Shown here in pieces: positions 35,391 through 42,314 of a stretch of DNA of 44,755 nt. How positions within the stretch are numbered: position 1 is the stretch's first letter; the number at the start of each line of letters is the position of its first letter. The stretch comes from Candidatus Thalassarchaeaceae archaeon (lineage in GTDB: Archaea; Thermoplasmatota; Poseidoniia; Poseidoniales; Thalassarchaeaceae): contig JAQXEV010000006.1 in NCBI GenBank assembly GCA_029250665.1, forward strand, positions 1 to 44,755. Direction: 5' to 3'. The notes under the pieces were generated by a model. The model made no database searches. It saw nothing but the letters and a program-made list of their open reading frames with translations, and had not been told where the DNA came from. The translations under genes and the position numbers were made by a program.

Positions 35391-35723
35391 ATGAAAGATA
35401 TCGGAGTAGACGTCCGCTCGCCAGAGGCGGAATGGGATGGAGACGAGAACTGCCCATTCTATGGTAGCCTGAGGCTAAGAGGACAGATTATCGAGGGCAC
35501 AGTATCCTCGGTTGGAATGAGCAATTCAATCATCGTACAGCGCGAGGTAACTCGCTACATGAAGAAGTACGAGCGCTATGAGAAGCGCACTCGCCGCTAT
35601 GCAGCACACCTGCCTTCGTGCATTGGTGAAGTTGCCAGCGGAGACAATGTCCGCATCATGGAATGCCGACCGCTCTCCAAGACGGTCAAGTTCTGCGTCA
35701 TTGAGAAGGGGGCTGACGAATGA
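35391..35723 (+). CDS. rps17: Ribosomal protein uS17
   Basis: 110 residues; 30S body protein binding 16S rRNA h7/h11. OB-fold motifs: RLRGQIIEGTVSSVGMSNSI, YMKKYERYEKRTRRYAAHLPS, and GDNVRIMECRPLSKTVKFCV. The GGAGG ribosome binding site sits in the rnp1 3' end. The stop overlaps the uL14 ATG (ATGA at 35720-35723). Confidence 0.97.
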   Translation: MKDIGVDVRSPEAEWDGDENCPFYGSLRLRGQIIEGTVSSVGMSNSIIVQREVTRYMKKYERYEKRTRRYAAHLPSCIGEVASGDNVRIMECRPLSKTVKFCVIEKGADE

Positions 35724-36118
35724 GGGGAGTCGCTGGTCGTTCGACTGCTGGCCTACCCAGCATGGCAAAGATGGACTGCGTCGACAATACTGGCGCTAAG
35801 GTTGTGCAGCTGATTACCGTCCTCAAGAAGGGCGGTGTAGCTCGCCGATACCCTGCTGGTGGCGTTGGCGACATGATTCGTGTCACAGTTCGCCGCGGGA
35901 CTCCAGAGACCCGCCGTCAGATCTTCAATGCGGTAATCGTGCGCCAGAGGCGCCCGTTCCGTCGTGTCGATGGAACCTGGGTTCAATTCGAGGACAACGC
36001 CTGCGTCATCACCAACGAGCGTGGTGACGTGAAGGGGTCCGACATCAAGGGGCCGGTTAGCCGCGAGGCGGCTGAGCGTTGGCCTCGTATCGCCGCAACG
36101 GCGAAGCAGATAGTGTGA
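35720..36118 (+). CDS. rpl14: Ribosomal protein uL14
   Basis: 132 residues, as in other archaea. Conserved pieces: MDCVDNTGAKVVQLITV, GVGDMIRVTVRRGTPETRR, RRVDGTWVQFEDNACVITN, and DIKGPVSREAAERWPRIAA. It binds 23S rRNA at the subunit interface, beside eL19. Start overlaps the uS17 stop; the stop is fused to a TGAGGTGT Shine-Dalgarno for uL24. Confidence 0.97.
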   Translation: MRGVAGRSTAGLPSMAKMDCVDNTGAKVVQLITVLKKGGVARRYPAGGVGDMIRVTVRRGTPETRRQIFNAVIVRQRRPFRRVDGTWVQFEDNACVITNERGDVKGSDIKGPVSREAAERWPRIAATAKQIV

Positions 36119-36128
36119 GGTGTGAAAG

Positions 36129-36566
36129 ATGGTCAGCAAGAAAGCAGGAAAGCAGCGTCAGGCTCAGACCGACGCACCGATTCATGTCCGTAGGAAGCGC
36201 ATTCGCGCACGCCTGATCACAGATGACCCTGACCTTGCATCGATTCGTTCGGTCACCGTCAGGGTCGGAGACGAGGTCGAAGTCCTTCGCGGTGACTTCG
36301 GATTCCCTAACAGCGTCAAGGCTGACTCACGCGGCAAGCGTTTGGGACAGTCACGCGGACGCTCCGGCATCAAGTCAAAAGTCGTTGGAGTCAACGCAAA
36401 GAGCGGATTTATCCTAGTCGAGGGCGTCACTACGGCGACCGCCGACGGAAAGGAGGAAGCACTTCCAATCCATCCATCTAATCTCATTGTCATCAAGCTA
36501 TACGATGGTGACCCACTGCGCATCAAGCGCATCATGGAACGTTCCAACGGAGGTGCTGAACAATGA
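36129..36566 (+). CDS. rpl24: Ribosomal protein uL24
   Basis: 145 residues. The KOW motif appears as SVTVRVGDEVEVLRGDFG, with the archaeal/eukaryotic N-terminal arm QAQTDAPIHVRRKRIRARLI before it and GFILVEGVTTATADGKEE after it. It is an early assembly protein contacting 23S domain I. The stop overlaps the eS4 start (ATGA at 36563-36566). Confidence 0.96.
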   Translation: MVSKKAGKQRQAQTDAPIHVRRKRIRARLITDDPDLASIRSVTVRVGDEVEVLRGDFGFPNSVKADSRGKRLGQSRGRSGIKSKVVGVNAKSGFILVEGVTTATADGKEEALPIHPSNLIVIKLYDGDPLRIKRIMERSNGGAEQ

Positions 36567-37261
36567 GTAGCAGCCACATGAAGAGACTGACAATGCCACG
36601 AAGCTGGCCACTAACTCGCAAGACCGATATTTGGGTCCAGAAGCCTAACCCCGGAGGCCATCCCGATGAGATGTGCATGCCGCTTGGCCTGATTCTACGC
36701 GATGTTCTCGACCTCGCGCACTCCCAGCGAGAAGCAAGGCGCATGACAGCAACTCGCCAGGTGCTCGTCGATGGGCGCATCGAGACTGATGTCGGCCGCG
36801 GCGTCGGCCTAATGGATGTCCTCACCATTGGCGAGGACAACTTCCGCTGTATCCTCGACCAGAACGGTAAACTCCGCTACCGCAAGATTTCCGCTAAGCA
36901 GGCTACAACCAAGTTGTGCCGCGTCATGGGTAAGACTACCCTGCGCGGCGGTAAGACTCAGATTCACCTGCACGATGGGCGCAATTTCACCATTGAAGAC
37001 GCCAATCTGTACAATTCTGGCGACTCTCTTGTAATCTCACTACCTGATCAAGAGGTCGCTGGCCACCACGCCTTCGGCGAGGGAGTACAGGCTTACCTCA
37101 CCGGAGGAAGCCACATCGGTACCACCGCGAAGGTTGTCTCAAGGGACGTAAAGCGTTCCTCGAAGGCTAACGAGGTCCAGTTCGCGGACTTCGGTACAGT
37201 CGCTGACTACGTCTTCGTCATTGGTTCCGACAAGGATCTGCCACTGGAGGTGAAGGCTTGA
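36563..37261 (+). CDS. rps4e: Ribosomal protein eS4
   Basis: 232 residues; archaeal/eukaryotic 30S protein. N-terminal SSHMKRLTMPRSWPLTRKT and the S4-type RNA-binding segment RQVLVDGRIETDVGRGVGLMD are characteristic, with a KOW-like C-terminal region (HIGTTAKVVSRDVKRSSKAN). The ATG overlaps the uL24 stop. Its own TGA overlaps the TTG start of uL5. Confidence 0.97.
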   Translation: MSSSHMKRLTMPRSWPLTRKTDIWVQKPNPGGHPDEMCMPLGLILRDVLDLAHSQREARRMTATRQVLVDGRIETDVGRGVGLMDVLTIGEDNFRCILDQNGKLRYRKISAKQATTKLCRVMGKTTLRGGKTQIHLHDGRNFTIEDANLYNSGDSLVISLPDQEVAGHHAFGEGVQAYLTGGSHIGTTAKVVSRDVKRSSKANEVQFADFGTVADYVFVIGSDKDLPLEVKA

Positions 37262-37785
37262 GCGAATCAGTCAATCCTATGCTTGCTCCTCGCATCGCTA
37301 AGGTCACTGTCAACATCGGTGTCGGCGAGGCAGGTGCTCGTCTCCAGCTCGCCGAGCGTGTGCTCGAGTTACTCACCGGACTGAAGCCGGTTCGCACCAT
37401 TTCCAAGAGTACCAACCGTGATCTAGGCACCCGCGAGGGCGCTCCAATCGGTTGCAAGGTTACAATCCGTGATTCAACTACCATCGGTTCCTTCCTTAAG
37501 GACGCATTTTGGGTTCGTGAGAACACTCTGCCCGCTTGGCATTTCGATCAGTCGGGTAACCTCTCGTTCGGAATTGCGGACTACACAGACTTCCCCGAGC
37601 AGAAGTATGACCCGGACATCGGCATCTTCGGCATGGACATCAACATCGTACTCGAGCGCCCAGGACACAGGGTATCCCGCCGCCGCCGCCGCGCGGCCAA
37701 GGTAGGGGTGCCTCACCGAGTGGGCAGGGACGAGTCCAGAGAGTGGTTCAAGGAACACTTCGGACTGACCATTGTGGAGGAGTGA
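37258..37785 (+). CDS. rpl5: Ribosomal protein uL5
   Basis: 175 residues from a TTG at 37258, chosen because GGAGGTGA sits 5 nt upstream and the codon overlaps the eS4 stop; the ATG at 37279 has no such signal. Family motifs: MLAPRIAKVTVNIGVGEAG, LTGLKPVRTISKSTNRDLG, and GIFGMDINIVLERPGHRVSR. It binds 5S rRNA and contacts the P-site tRNA. Confidence 0.96.
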   Translation: MSESVNPMLAPRIAKVTVNIGVGEAGARLQLAERVLELLTGLKPVRTISKSTNRDLGTREGAPIGCKVTIRDSTTIGSFLKDAFWVRENTLPAWHFDQSGNLSFGIADYTDFPEQKYDPDIGIFGMDINIVLERPGHRVSRRRRRAAKVGVPHRVGRDESREWFKEHFGLTIVEE

Positions 37786-37788
37786 AGC

Positions 37789-37941
37789 ATGGCACGAGAT
37801 CATGGAGAAACTATCGGCCGAACAAACGGATGCCGACGCTGCGGACGCAAGCGCGGCATGATTCGCCGACATGGCCTACGATTGTGCCGCCAGTGCTTCC
37901 GAGATGTGGCCCCACAAATCGGTTTCAAGAAATATTCGTGA
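37789..37941 (+). CDS. rps14: Ribosomal protein uS14, zinc-binding type
   Basis: 50 residues, short but unmistakable: [19 protein letters not shown] and [19 protein letters not shown] give the CxxC...CxxC zinc site of archaeal uS14 and the conserved C-terminal GFKKYS. It lies in its standard place between uL5 and uS8, 3 bp after the uL5 stop. The stop is the start of TGAGGTGA (37939-37946), the uS8 ribosome binding site. Confidence 0.96.
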   Translation: MARDHGETIGRTNGCRRCGRKRGMIRRHGLRLCRQCFRDVAPQIGFKKYS

Positions 37942-37952
37942 GGTGATGAAGG

Positions 37953-38342
37953 ATGCAATTTGACCCATTGAGTGACGCTTTCGTCCGCATTTTCAACGCG
38001 GAGCAAGCCGGACATTACGAAGTGACATTGAGCCCTGCCAGCAAGTTGCTTGGCAGTATGCTCTCTATCATGCAGAAGTCCGGATATGTAGGAGAATTCC
38101 AACAAATCGAGGACGGTCGAGGAGGTGGATTCCGTATCGAGTTGATCGGAGCGATCAACCGCTGTGGAGTCATCAAGCCACGACACTCGGTCAAGAGGAC
38201 AGATTACGATAAGTGGGAGTCGCGCTACTTGCCGGCTCAGGACTTCGGTCTTCTGATCCTGACAACCAATCAAGGTGTGATGAACCACCACGATGCGAAG
38301 AAGGAGCGTGTCGGCGGGCGATTGCTCGCGTACATCTTCTGA
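37953..38342 (+). CDS. rps8: Ribosomal protein uS8
   Basis: 129 residues, as usual for archaea. Conserved segments: DPLSDAFVRIFNAEQAGH, KSGYVGEFQQIEDGRGG, and the C-terminal LILTTNQGVMNHHDAKKE with GGRLLAYIF. It binds 16S rRNA helix 21. In this position many species show SNALS-type N-terminal residues; here the sequence reads SDAFVR. Confidence 0.96.
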   Translation: MQFDPLSDAFVRIFNAEQAGHYEVTLSPASKLLGSMLSIMQKSGYVGEFQQIEDGRGGGFRIELIGAINRCGVIKPRHSVKRTDYDKWESRYLPAQDFGLLILTTNQGVMNHHDAKKERVGGRLLAYIF

Positions 38343-38355
38343 GGAGTGATGAAGT

Positions 38356-38910
38356 ATGCCAAAATTGGATAAGATTTCACACACTATCGCTCTCCCTGAG
38401 GGAGTCTCCGCCACTCTCGCTGGTCACGACGTGACTCTGGCAAAGGATGGCAAGTCATTGACACGTGAGTTCCGCCACCCTCGTGTTGAGGTTCGTGATT
38501 CCTCAGAAGGAATCGAAGTATTCTGCAACCTACCACGTCGCAAGGAGAAGGCTCTCGCTGGAACTTGGGCGGCGCATCTAAACAACATGGCCCGAGGACT
38601 CGATTCGGGCTTCGTGTACAAGCTCAAGGCTGTGTATTCTCACTTCCCTATGACAATCAAGGTGCAAGGCAACCAGATGACCATCACCAACCTGTTTGGC
38701 GAGAAGGTCCCTCGAGTCGCTGCTCTACCATGGTCGCCTGCCGACGTCGAGGTCGAGGTCTCAAACAAGACCGACATCACCGTCAGAGGCGCTAACCGCG
38801 AACAGGTCGGCCAGACCGCGGCGAATATCGAGCGCTCCTGTCACATCAAGAAGCGAGACCGACGTGTTTTCCAGGATGGAATCTACATCGTCTCTAAGGG
38901 AGACCAATGA
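38356..38910 (+). CDS. rpl6: Ribosomal protein uL6
   Basis: 184 residues with the two tandem alpha/beta repeats of uL6: PEGVSATLAGHDVTLAKDGK in the first and SHFPMTIKVQGNQMTITNLF in the second. GEKVPR and ERSCHIKKRDRRVFQDGIY close the protein. It sits near the factor-binding centre of the 50S subunit. The uS8 stop and Shine-Dalgarno overlap upstream (TGAGGAGTGA). Confidence 0.96.
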   Translation: MPKLDKISHTIALPEGVSATLAGHDVTLAKDGKSLTREFRHPRVEVRDSSEGIEVFCNLPRRKEKALAGTWAAHLNNMARGLDSGFVYKLKAVYSHFPMTIKVQGNQMTITNLFGEKVPRVAALPWSPADVEVEVSNKTDITVRGANREQVGQTAANIERSCHIKKRDRRVFQDGIYIVSKGDQ

Positions 38911-38920
38911 GGGGTGATTG

Positions 38921-39598
38921 ATGATGGATTACGAAGGTAAAACAGTCGCTGAACTGAAGGATCTGCTCCGTGCAGCCGAATTGCCGGTATCCGGTAAGAA
39001 GGCCGATCTCATTGCTCGCCTACAGGAGGCTGGAGATACTCCAGCCGCCGTCGAAGAAGTCGACAACGAAGAAGTCCCGGAAGATATCTCTGATGATGTC
39101 GAGATGGACGAGGTCGATGACGACTTCGAAGGTGAGGAATTTGAGGACGAGTGGGATGACTTCCACACAGCTCGCCAGAAACCGGTCCTCGACGATGCAA
39201 CCAAGGAAGCGCTCGCAACCCGTGCGGCTCAGAAGAAGAAGCAACCTGCTTTCCGCCGCCAAGAGTGGTTCCGCTACAAGCGTCTCTCGCGCACTGGCTG
39301 GAAGAAGCCACGCGGAGACGACTCGAGCCAGCGCAAGAACCGCAAGTATCGCTCTCCTATGGTCCGTATCGGCTTCGGCAAGATTGCTGACGCTCGCGGA
39401 CTCCACCCCTCTGGATTCGAAGAAGTTCTCGTCAGCACTGCTGGCGACCTCGACGGACTCGATCCGGAGCGCCAGGCCGTACGTATCTCAGCCTCGGTCG
39501 GCAATCGCAAGAGATCAAGCATCCACGACCGCGCCGACGATCTCGGTCTACGCGTTCTCAATCGCCGTCGCTTCGCGCGCAAGGGGGACTTGAGATGA
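38921..39598 (+). CDS. rpl32e: Ribosomal protein eL32 with N-terminal SAP domain
   Basis: 225 residues from ATG 38921 (38924 is also possible). Residues ~6-38 (GKTVAELKDLLRAAELPVSG plus KKADLIARL) match the SAP helix-extension-helix DNA/RNA-binding motif. An acidic linker of ~40 residues (EEVPEDISDDVEMDEVDDDF) follows, then the eL32 core from about residue 95: FRRQEWFRYKRLSRTGWKKP, MVRIGFGKIADARGLHPSGF and the C-terminal LGLRVLNRRRFARKG. Archaeal eL32 is usually 120-140 residues (some haloarchaeal ones are longer), so the first half is an added domain. Stop overlaps the eL19 start. Confidence 0.93.
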   Translation: MMDYEGKTVAELKDLLRAAELPVSGKKADLIARLQEAGDTPAAVEEVDNEEVPEDISDDVEMDEVDDDFEGEEFEDEWDDFHTARQKPVLDDATKEALATRAAQKKKQPAFRRQEWFRYKRLSRTGWKKPRGDDSSQRKNRKYRSPMVRIGFGKIADARGLHPSGFEEVLVSTAGDLDGLDPERQAVRISASVGNRKRSSIHDRADDLGLRVLNRRRFARKGDLR

Positions 39599-40071
39599 TG
39601 ATCACGAATCAGAAGAGACTCGCGGCTGCAATCTTTAGCCAGCGAGAGGGACGCGTTGTCGGAATCCACAGAATTTGGGTCGACAAGGACTACCTCGACG
39701 ATGTTGCCAACGCTGTCCAGAAGAACGACGTTCGCCGCCTCATCGAGGAGGGCGTAATCAAGGCACGACCTTTGGTCGGAACCAGCCGTTCACGAGCTCG
39801 CAAGGCAGCTGCTCAGAAGTCGAAGGGACGACGCACAGGTCAAGGTTCGAGGAAAGGTACCTTGAATTCCCGTAACCCACGAAAGCACCGCTGGATGAGA
39901 ACAATCCGAGCACAACGCAGGACTTTGAAGGAAATGAGGGTCGACGAAACCCTCACTCCATCTGAATACCGCTACTACTACAGGAAGGCCAAGGGTGGAT
40001 CATACCGCTCTGTCTCCCACATGAAGTCGAACATGGAAATCGACGGAATCAAGCTCGGAGGTGAGCAGTGA
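39595..40071 (+). CDS. rpl19e: Ribosomal protein eL19
   Basis: 158 residues; archaeal/eukaryotic 50S protein that makes an intersubunit bridge. Conserved: NQKRLAAAIFSQREGRVVGI, DVRRLIEEGVIKARPLVGTS, the basic KSKGRRTGQGSRKGTLNSR, and the long helix YRYYYRKAKGGSYRSVSHMK. Start ATG 39595 overlaps the eL32 stop; its TGA overlaps the uL18 ATG (TGATG). Confidence 0.96.
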   Translation: MMITNQKRLAAAIFSQREGRVVGIHRIWVDKDYLDDVANAVQKNDVRRLIEEGVIKARPLVGTSRSRARKAAAQKSKGRRTGQGSRKGTLNSRNPRKHRWMRTIRAQRRTLKEMRVDETLTPSEYRYYYRKAKGGSYRSVSHMKSNMEIDGIKLGGEQ

Positions 40072-40586
40072 TGGCACACGGTAAGAACCAGAGACTCCGC
40101 TACAAGCGTCGCCGCAATGGCGAAACAGATTATCGCCGCAGAATGCGAATGCTTCGCGGTGGCAGTGCACGAGCAGTCGTCCGTGTGACGAACACTCAGA
40201 CAATCTGTCAATTGGTTGATTACGAGATCAGCGGTGACAATATCACAGTCTCAATTGATGGCAAGATGCTCGTCAACAAGTTCGCTTGGCCTCTCGATGC
40301 TTCTCGCAAATCAGTTCCAGCCAGCTACTTGTCTGGATACGCGATGGGTAAGGCTGCAATCGCTGCCGGACACGACGAGGCCATCCTCGACATCGGTCTA
40401 GCATCCTCTACCCCAGGAAATCGCGTCTTTGCTGCCCTCAAAGGAATGGTCGACGCAGGCCTTGATATTCCACACAGTGACAATGTGCTGCCAGAAGATG
40501 ACCGCATCAGCGGTGCACACATCGACGATTCGATCGCAGCAGCAGTCGAGACGACAAAGAAGGCAATAGAGGAGGCGAATGCATGA
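40071..40586 (+). CDS. rpl18: Ribosomal protein uL18
   Basis: 171 residues from ATG 40071. Binds 5S rRNA. Archaeal family motifs: RLRYKRRRNGETDYRRRMRM near the N-terminus, VRVTNTQTICQLVDYE, and LDIGLASSTPGNRVFAALKG followed by GLDIPHSDNVLPEDDRI. Its stop overlaps the uS5 ATG (ATGA at 40583-40586). Confidence 0.96.
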   Translation: MAHGKNQRLRYKRRRNGETDYRRRMRMLRGGSARAVVRVTNTQTICQLVDYEISGDNITVSIDGKMLVNKFAWPLDASRKSVPASYLSGYAMGKAAIAAGHDEAILDIGLASSTPGNRVFAALKGMVDAGLDIPHSDNVLPEDDRISGAHIDDSIAAAVETTKKAIEEANA

Positions 40587-41353
40587 GCGAAGAGACACCC
40601 GATATCGTCGAAGAAGCTCCAGCAATCGCCCCCGGCCTCGCTTTGGCGATGGCCGAGGTAGAGGATACATCTCCTCGCCGTCGCCGAGGTCCAGACCCTC
40701 TTGCGGCTCTGCGAACTTGGCAACCACGCACCCGTCTTGGGCGCATGGTGTACAACGGTCAAATTCTCACCTACGAAGAAGCCCTCAAGACTGGTCTACC
40801 AATTCGCGAAGTCGAAATCGTTGACGCACTCCTTCCAGGTATGACTGACGACGTTCTCGCGGTCAACATGATTCAGCGCATGACTGACTCCGGTCGCCGT
40901 GTGCGATTCAACGTCCTCTGTGTCGTTGGCAATAGTGACGGATACGTTGGGCTGGCAATCTGCAAGGGTAAGGAGGTCGCTCAAACTATCCGTAAGGCGA
41001 TTGACAAGGCCAAGTTGAACTTGATTCCAGTCATGCGTGGTAATGGTTCATGGGAATCTGGAGGCGGCCCCGGCACCTCCGTTCCACTGAAGATTACCGG
41101 CCGTTCAGGTTCCACTCGAGTCACTTTGATGCCAGCACCTGCTGGAAAGGGACTCGTCATTGGTGACTACGGACGCCGCGTTCTGCTTTTGGCTGGCGTC
41201 TCCGATGTCTGGAGCCGCTCCGCGGGTCAGACTCGAACAACCATCAATTACGCACAGGCTACATTCAACGCCCTCGTCGAGTTGAACAAGACTCGAATCA
41301 GCGAAGGAGATCGAAATCGCCTGAACATCACCAGCGGGAGGGGAGAACAATGA
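40583..41353 (+). CDS. rps5: Ribosomal protein uS5
   Basis: 256 residues. The double-stranded-RNA-binding half has RRVRFNVLCVVGNSDGYVGL and the second half has PAPAGKGLVIGDYGRRVLLL and AGVSDVWSRSAGQTRTTIN, as in archaeal uS5. An N-terminal extension of about 40 residues precedes the core (PRRRRGPDPLAALRTWQPRT). It guards mRNA entry and decoding accuracy on the 30S. The stop overlaps the uL30 ATG. Confidence 0.96.
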   Translation: MSEETPDIVEEAPAIAPGLALAMAEVEDTSPRRRRGPDPLAALRTWQPRTRLGRMVYNGQILTYEEALKTGLPIREVEIVDALLPGMTDDVLAVNMIQRMTDSGRRVRFNVLCVVGNSDGYVGLAICKGKEVAQTIRKAIDKAKLNLIPVMRGNGSWESGGGPGTSVPLKITGRSGSTRVTLMPAPAGKGLVIGDYGRRVLLLAGVSDVWSRSAGQTRTTINYAQATFNALVELNKTRISEGDRNRLNITSGRGEQ

Positions 41354-41820
41354 CCTTCCTCGTTGTACGCGTACGAAGTGACCGTGGAGTCGAGCGCAGC
41401 ATCCGTGACACCATGGGTATGCTCAACCTGACCCGCGTCAACCACGCGACAATCGTCCCAGAGAGTTCCACATACGCTGGAATGCTCCAGAAGTCCAAGG
41501 ACTTCGTCACATGGGGTGTCGTCGACGCTGGAACAATCGAGAACCTTCTGACTCAGCGTGGTCGAATGGTCGGCGACAAGCCGGTTGACGACGCTGCTGT
41601 GAAGGCTGGATCAGACTTCAAGACAGTCAAGGCCTTCGCCAAGGCTCTAGCCTCTGGAGAGGCATCGATGAAGTCGGTAGACGGACTCAAGCCAGTCCTG
41701 CGTCTTCACCCGCCACGCGGTGCGAAGGGATGGGGCGGCATCAAGCGAGCTTACTCGGTCGGCGGCGCTCTCGGATTCCGAGGCGACGAGATCAGTTCTC
41801 TCGCAGAGAGAATGATTTGA
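41350..41820 (+). CDS. rpl30: Ribosomal protein uL30
   Basis: 156 residues, the long archaeal form. RVRSDRGVERSIRDTMGMLN and NLTRVNHATIVPESSTYAGM start the protein; VDGLKPVLRLHPPRGAKGW with GIKRAYSVGGALGFRG ends it. The TGA stop begins TGAGGTGA (41818-41825), which is the uL15 ribosome binding site. Confidence 0.96.
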   Translation: MTFLVVRVRSDRGVERSIRDTMGMLNLTRVNHATIVPESSTYAGMLQKSKDFVTWGVVDAGTIENLLTQRGRMVGDKPVDDAAVKAGSDFKTVKAFAKALASGEASMKSVDGLKPVLRLHPPRGAKGWGGIKRAYSVGGALGFRGDEISSLAERMI

Positions 41821-41830
41821 GGTGAGATGA

Positions 41831-42253
41831 ATGGTATCACGAACTAACAAATTCCGAGGTCGCTCCCGTTATCACGGTCGCGGTAAGAAAGCCGGCCGTG
41901 GTGCTGGTCTACGTGGTGGACGAGGTAATGCTGGAATCAACAAGCACCGCCTCATGACTCGCCTCAAGTACATGCCAGGTCACTGGGGAATGCACGGATT
42001 CAACCGTCATCCAAGTCTTCGCAAGGTCAACGTCAGCATCAATCTCATGCAAGTTTGCCAGATGACAGAGGGCGATTCGGTCGACCTCGGTCAGATGGGA
42101 TATGACAAACTACTCGGCAGCGGTCGAATTGACCGCGCGATTACAATCACCGTTGCTTCAGCCAGCGCGCGTGCCATCGAGAAGGTGGAAGCCGCAGGCG
42201 GGTCAGTCATCCTCGGCGACGGAGACGACTCAGACGAATGGGAAGAGGAATGA
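41831..42253 (+). CDS. rpl15: Ribosomal protein uL15
   Basis: 140 residues. The basic Gly/Arg-rich N-terminus RGRSRYHGRGKKAGRGAGLR and GHWGMHGFNRHPSLRKVNVS are diagnostic of archaeal uL15; the C-terminal VEAAGGSVILGDGDDSDEWE ends in an acidic tail. It is the last ribosomal protein before secY, with a 61-bp spacer that contains AAATAAAGGATAAG and a weak GGGTGAT site for SecY. Confidence 0.95.
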   Translation: MVSRTNKFRGRSRYHGRGKKAGRGAGLRGGRGNAGINKHRLMTRLKYMPGHWGMHGFNRHPSLRKVNVSINLMQVCQMTEGDSVDLGQMGYDKLLGSGRIDRAITITVASASARAIEKVEAAGGSVILGDGDDSDEWEEE

Positions 42254-42314
42254 TTGGGACTCAAAAACTCGATTTGATGAAATAAAGGATAAGCAGCGGC
42301 GCGGGTGATCGATT

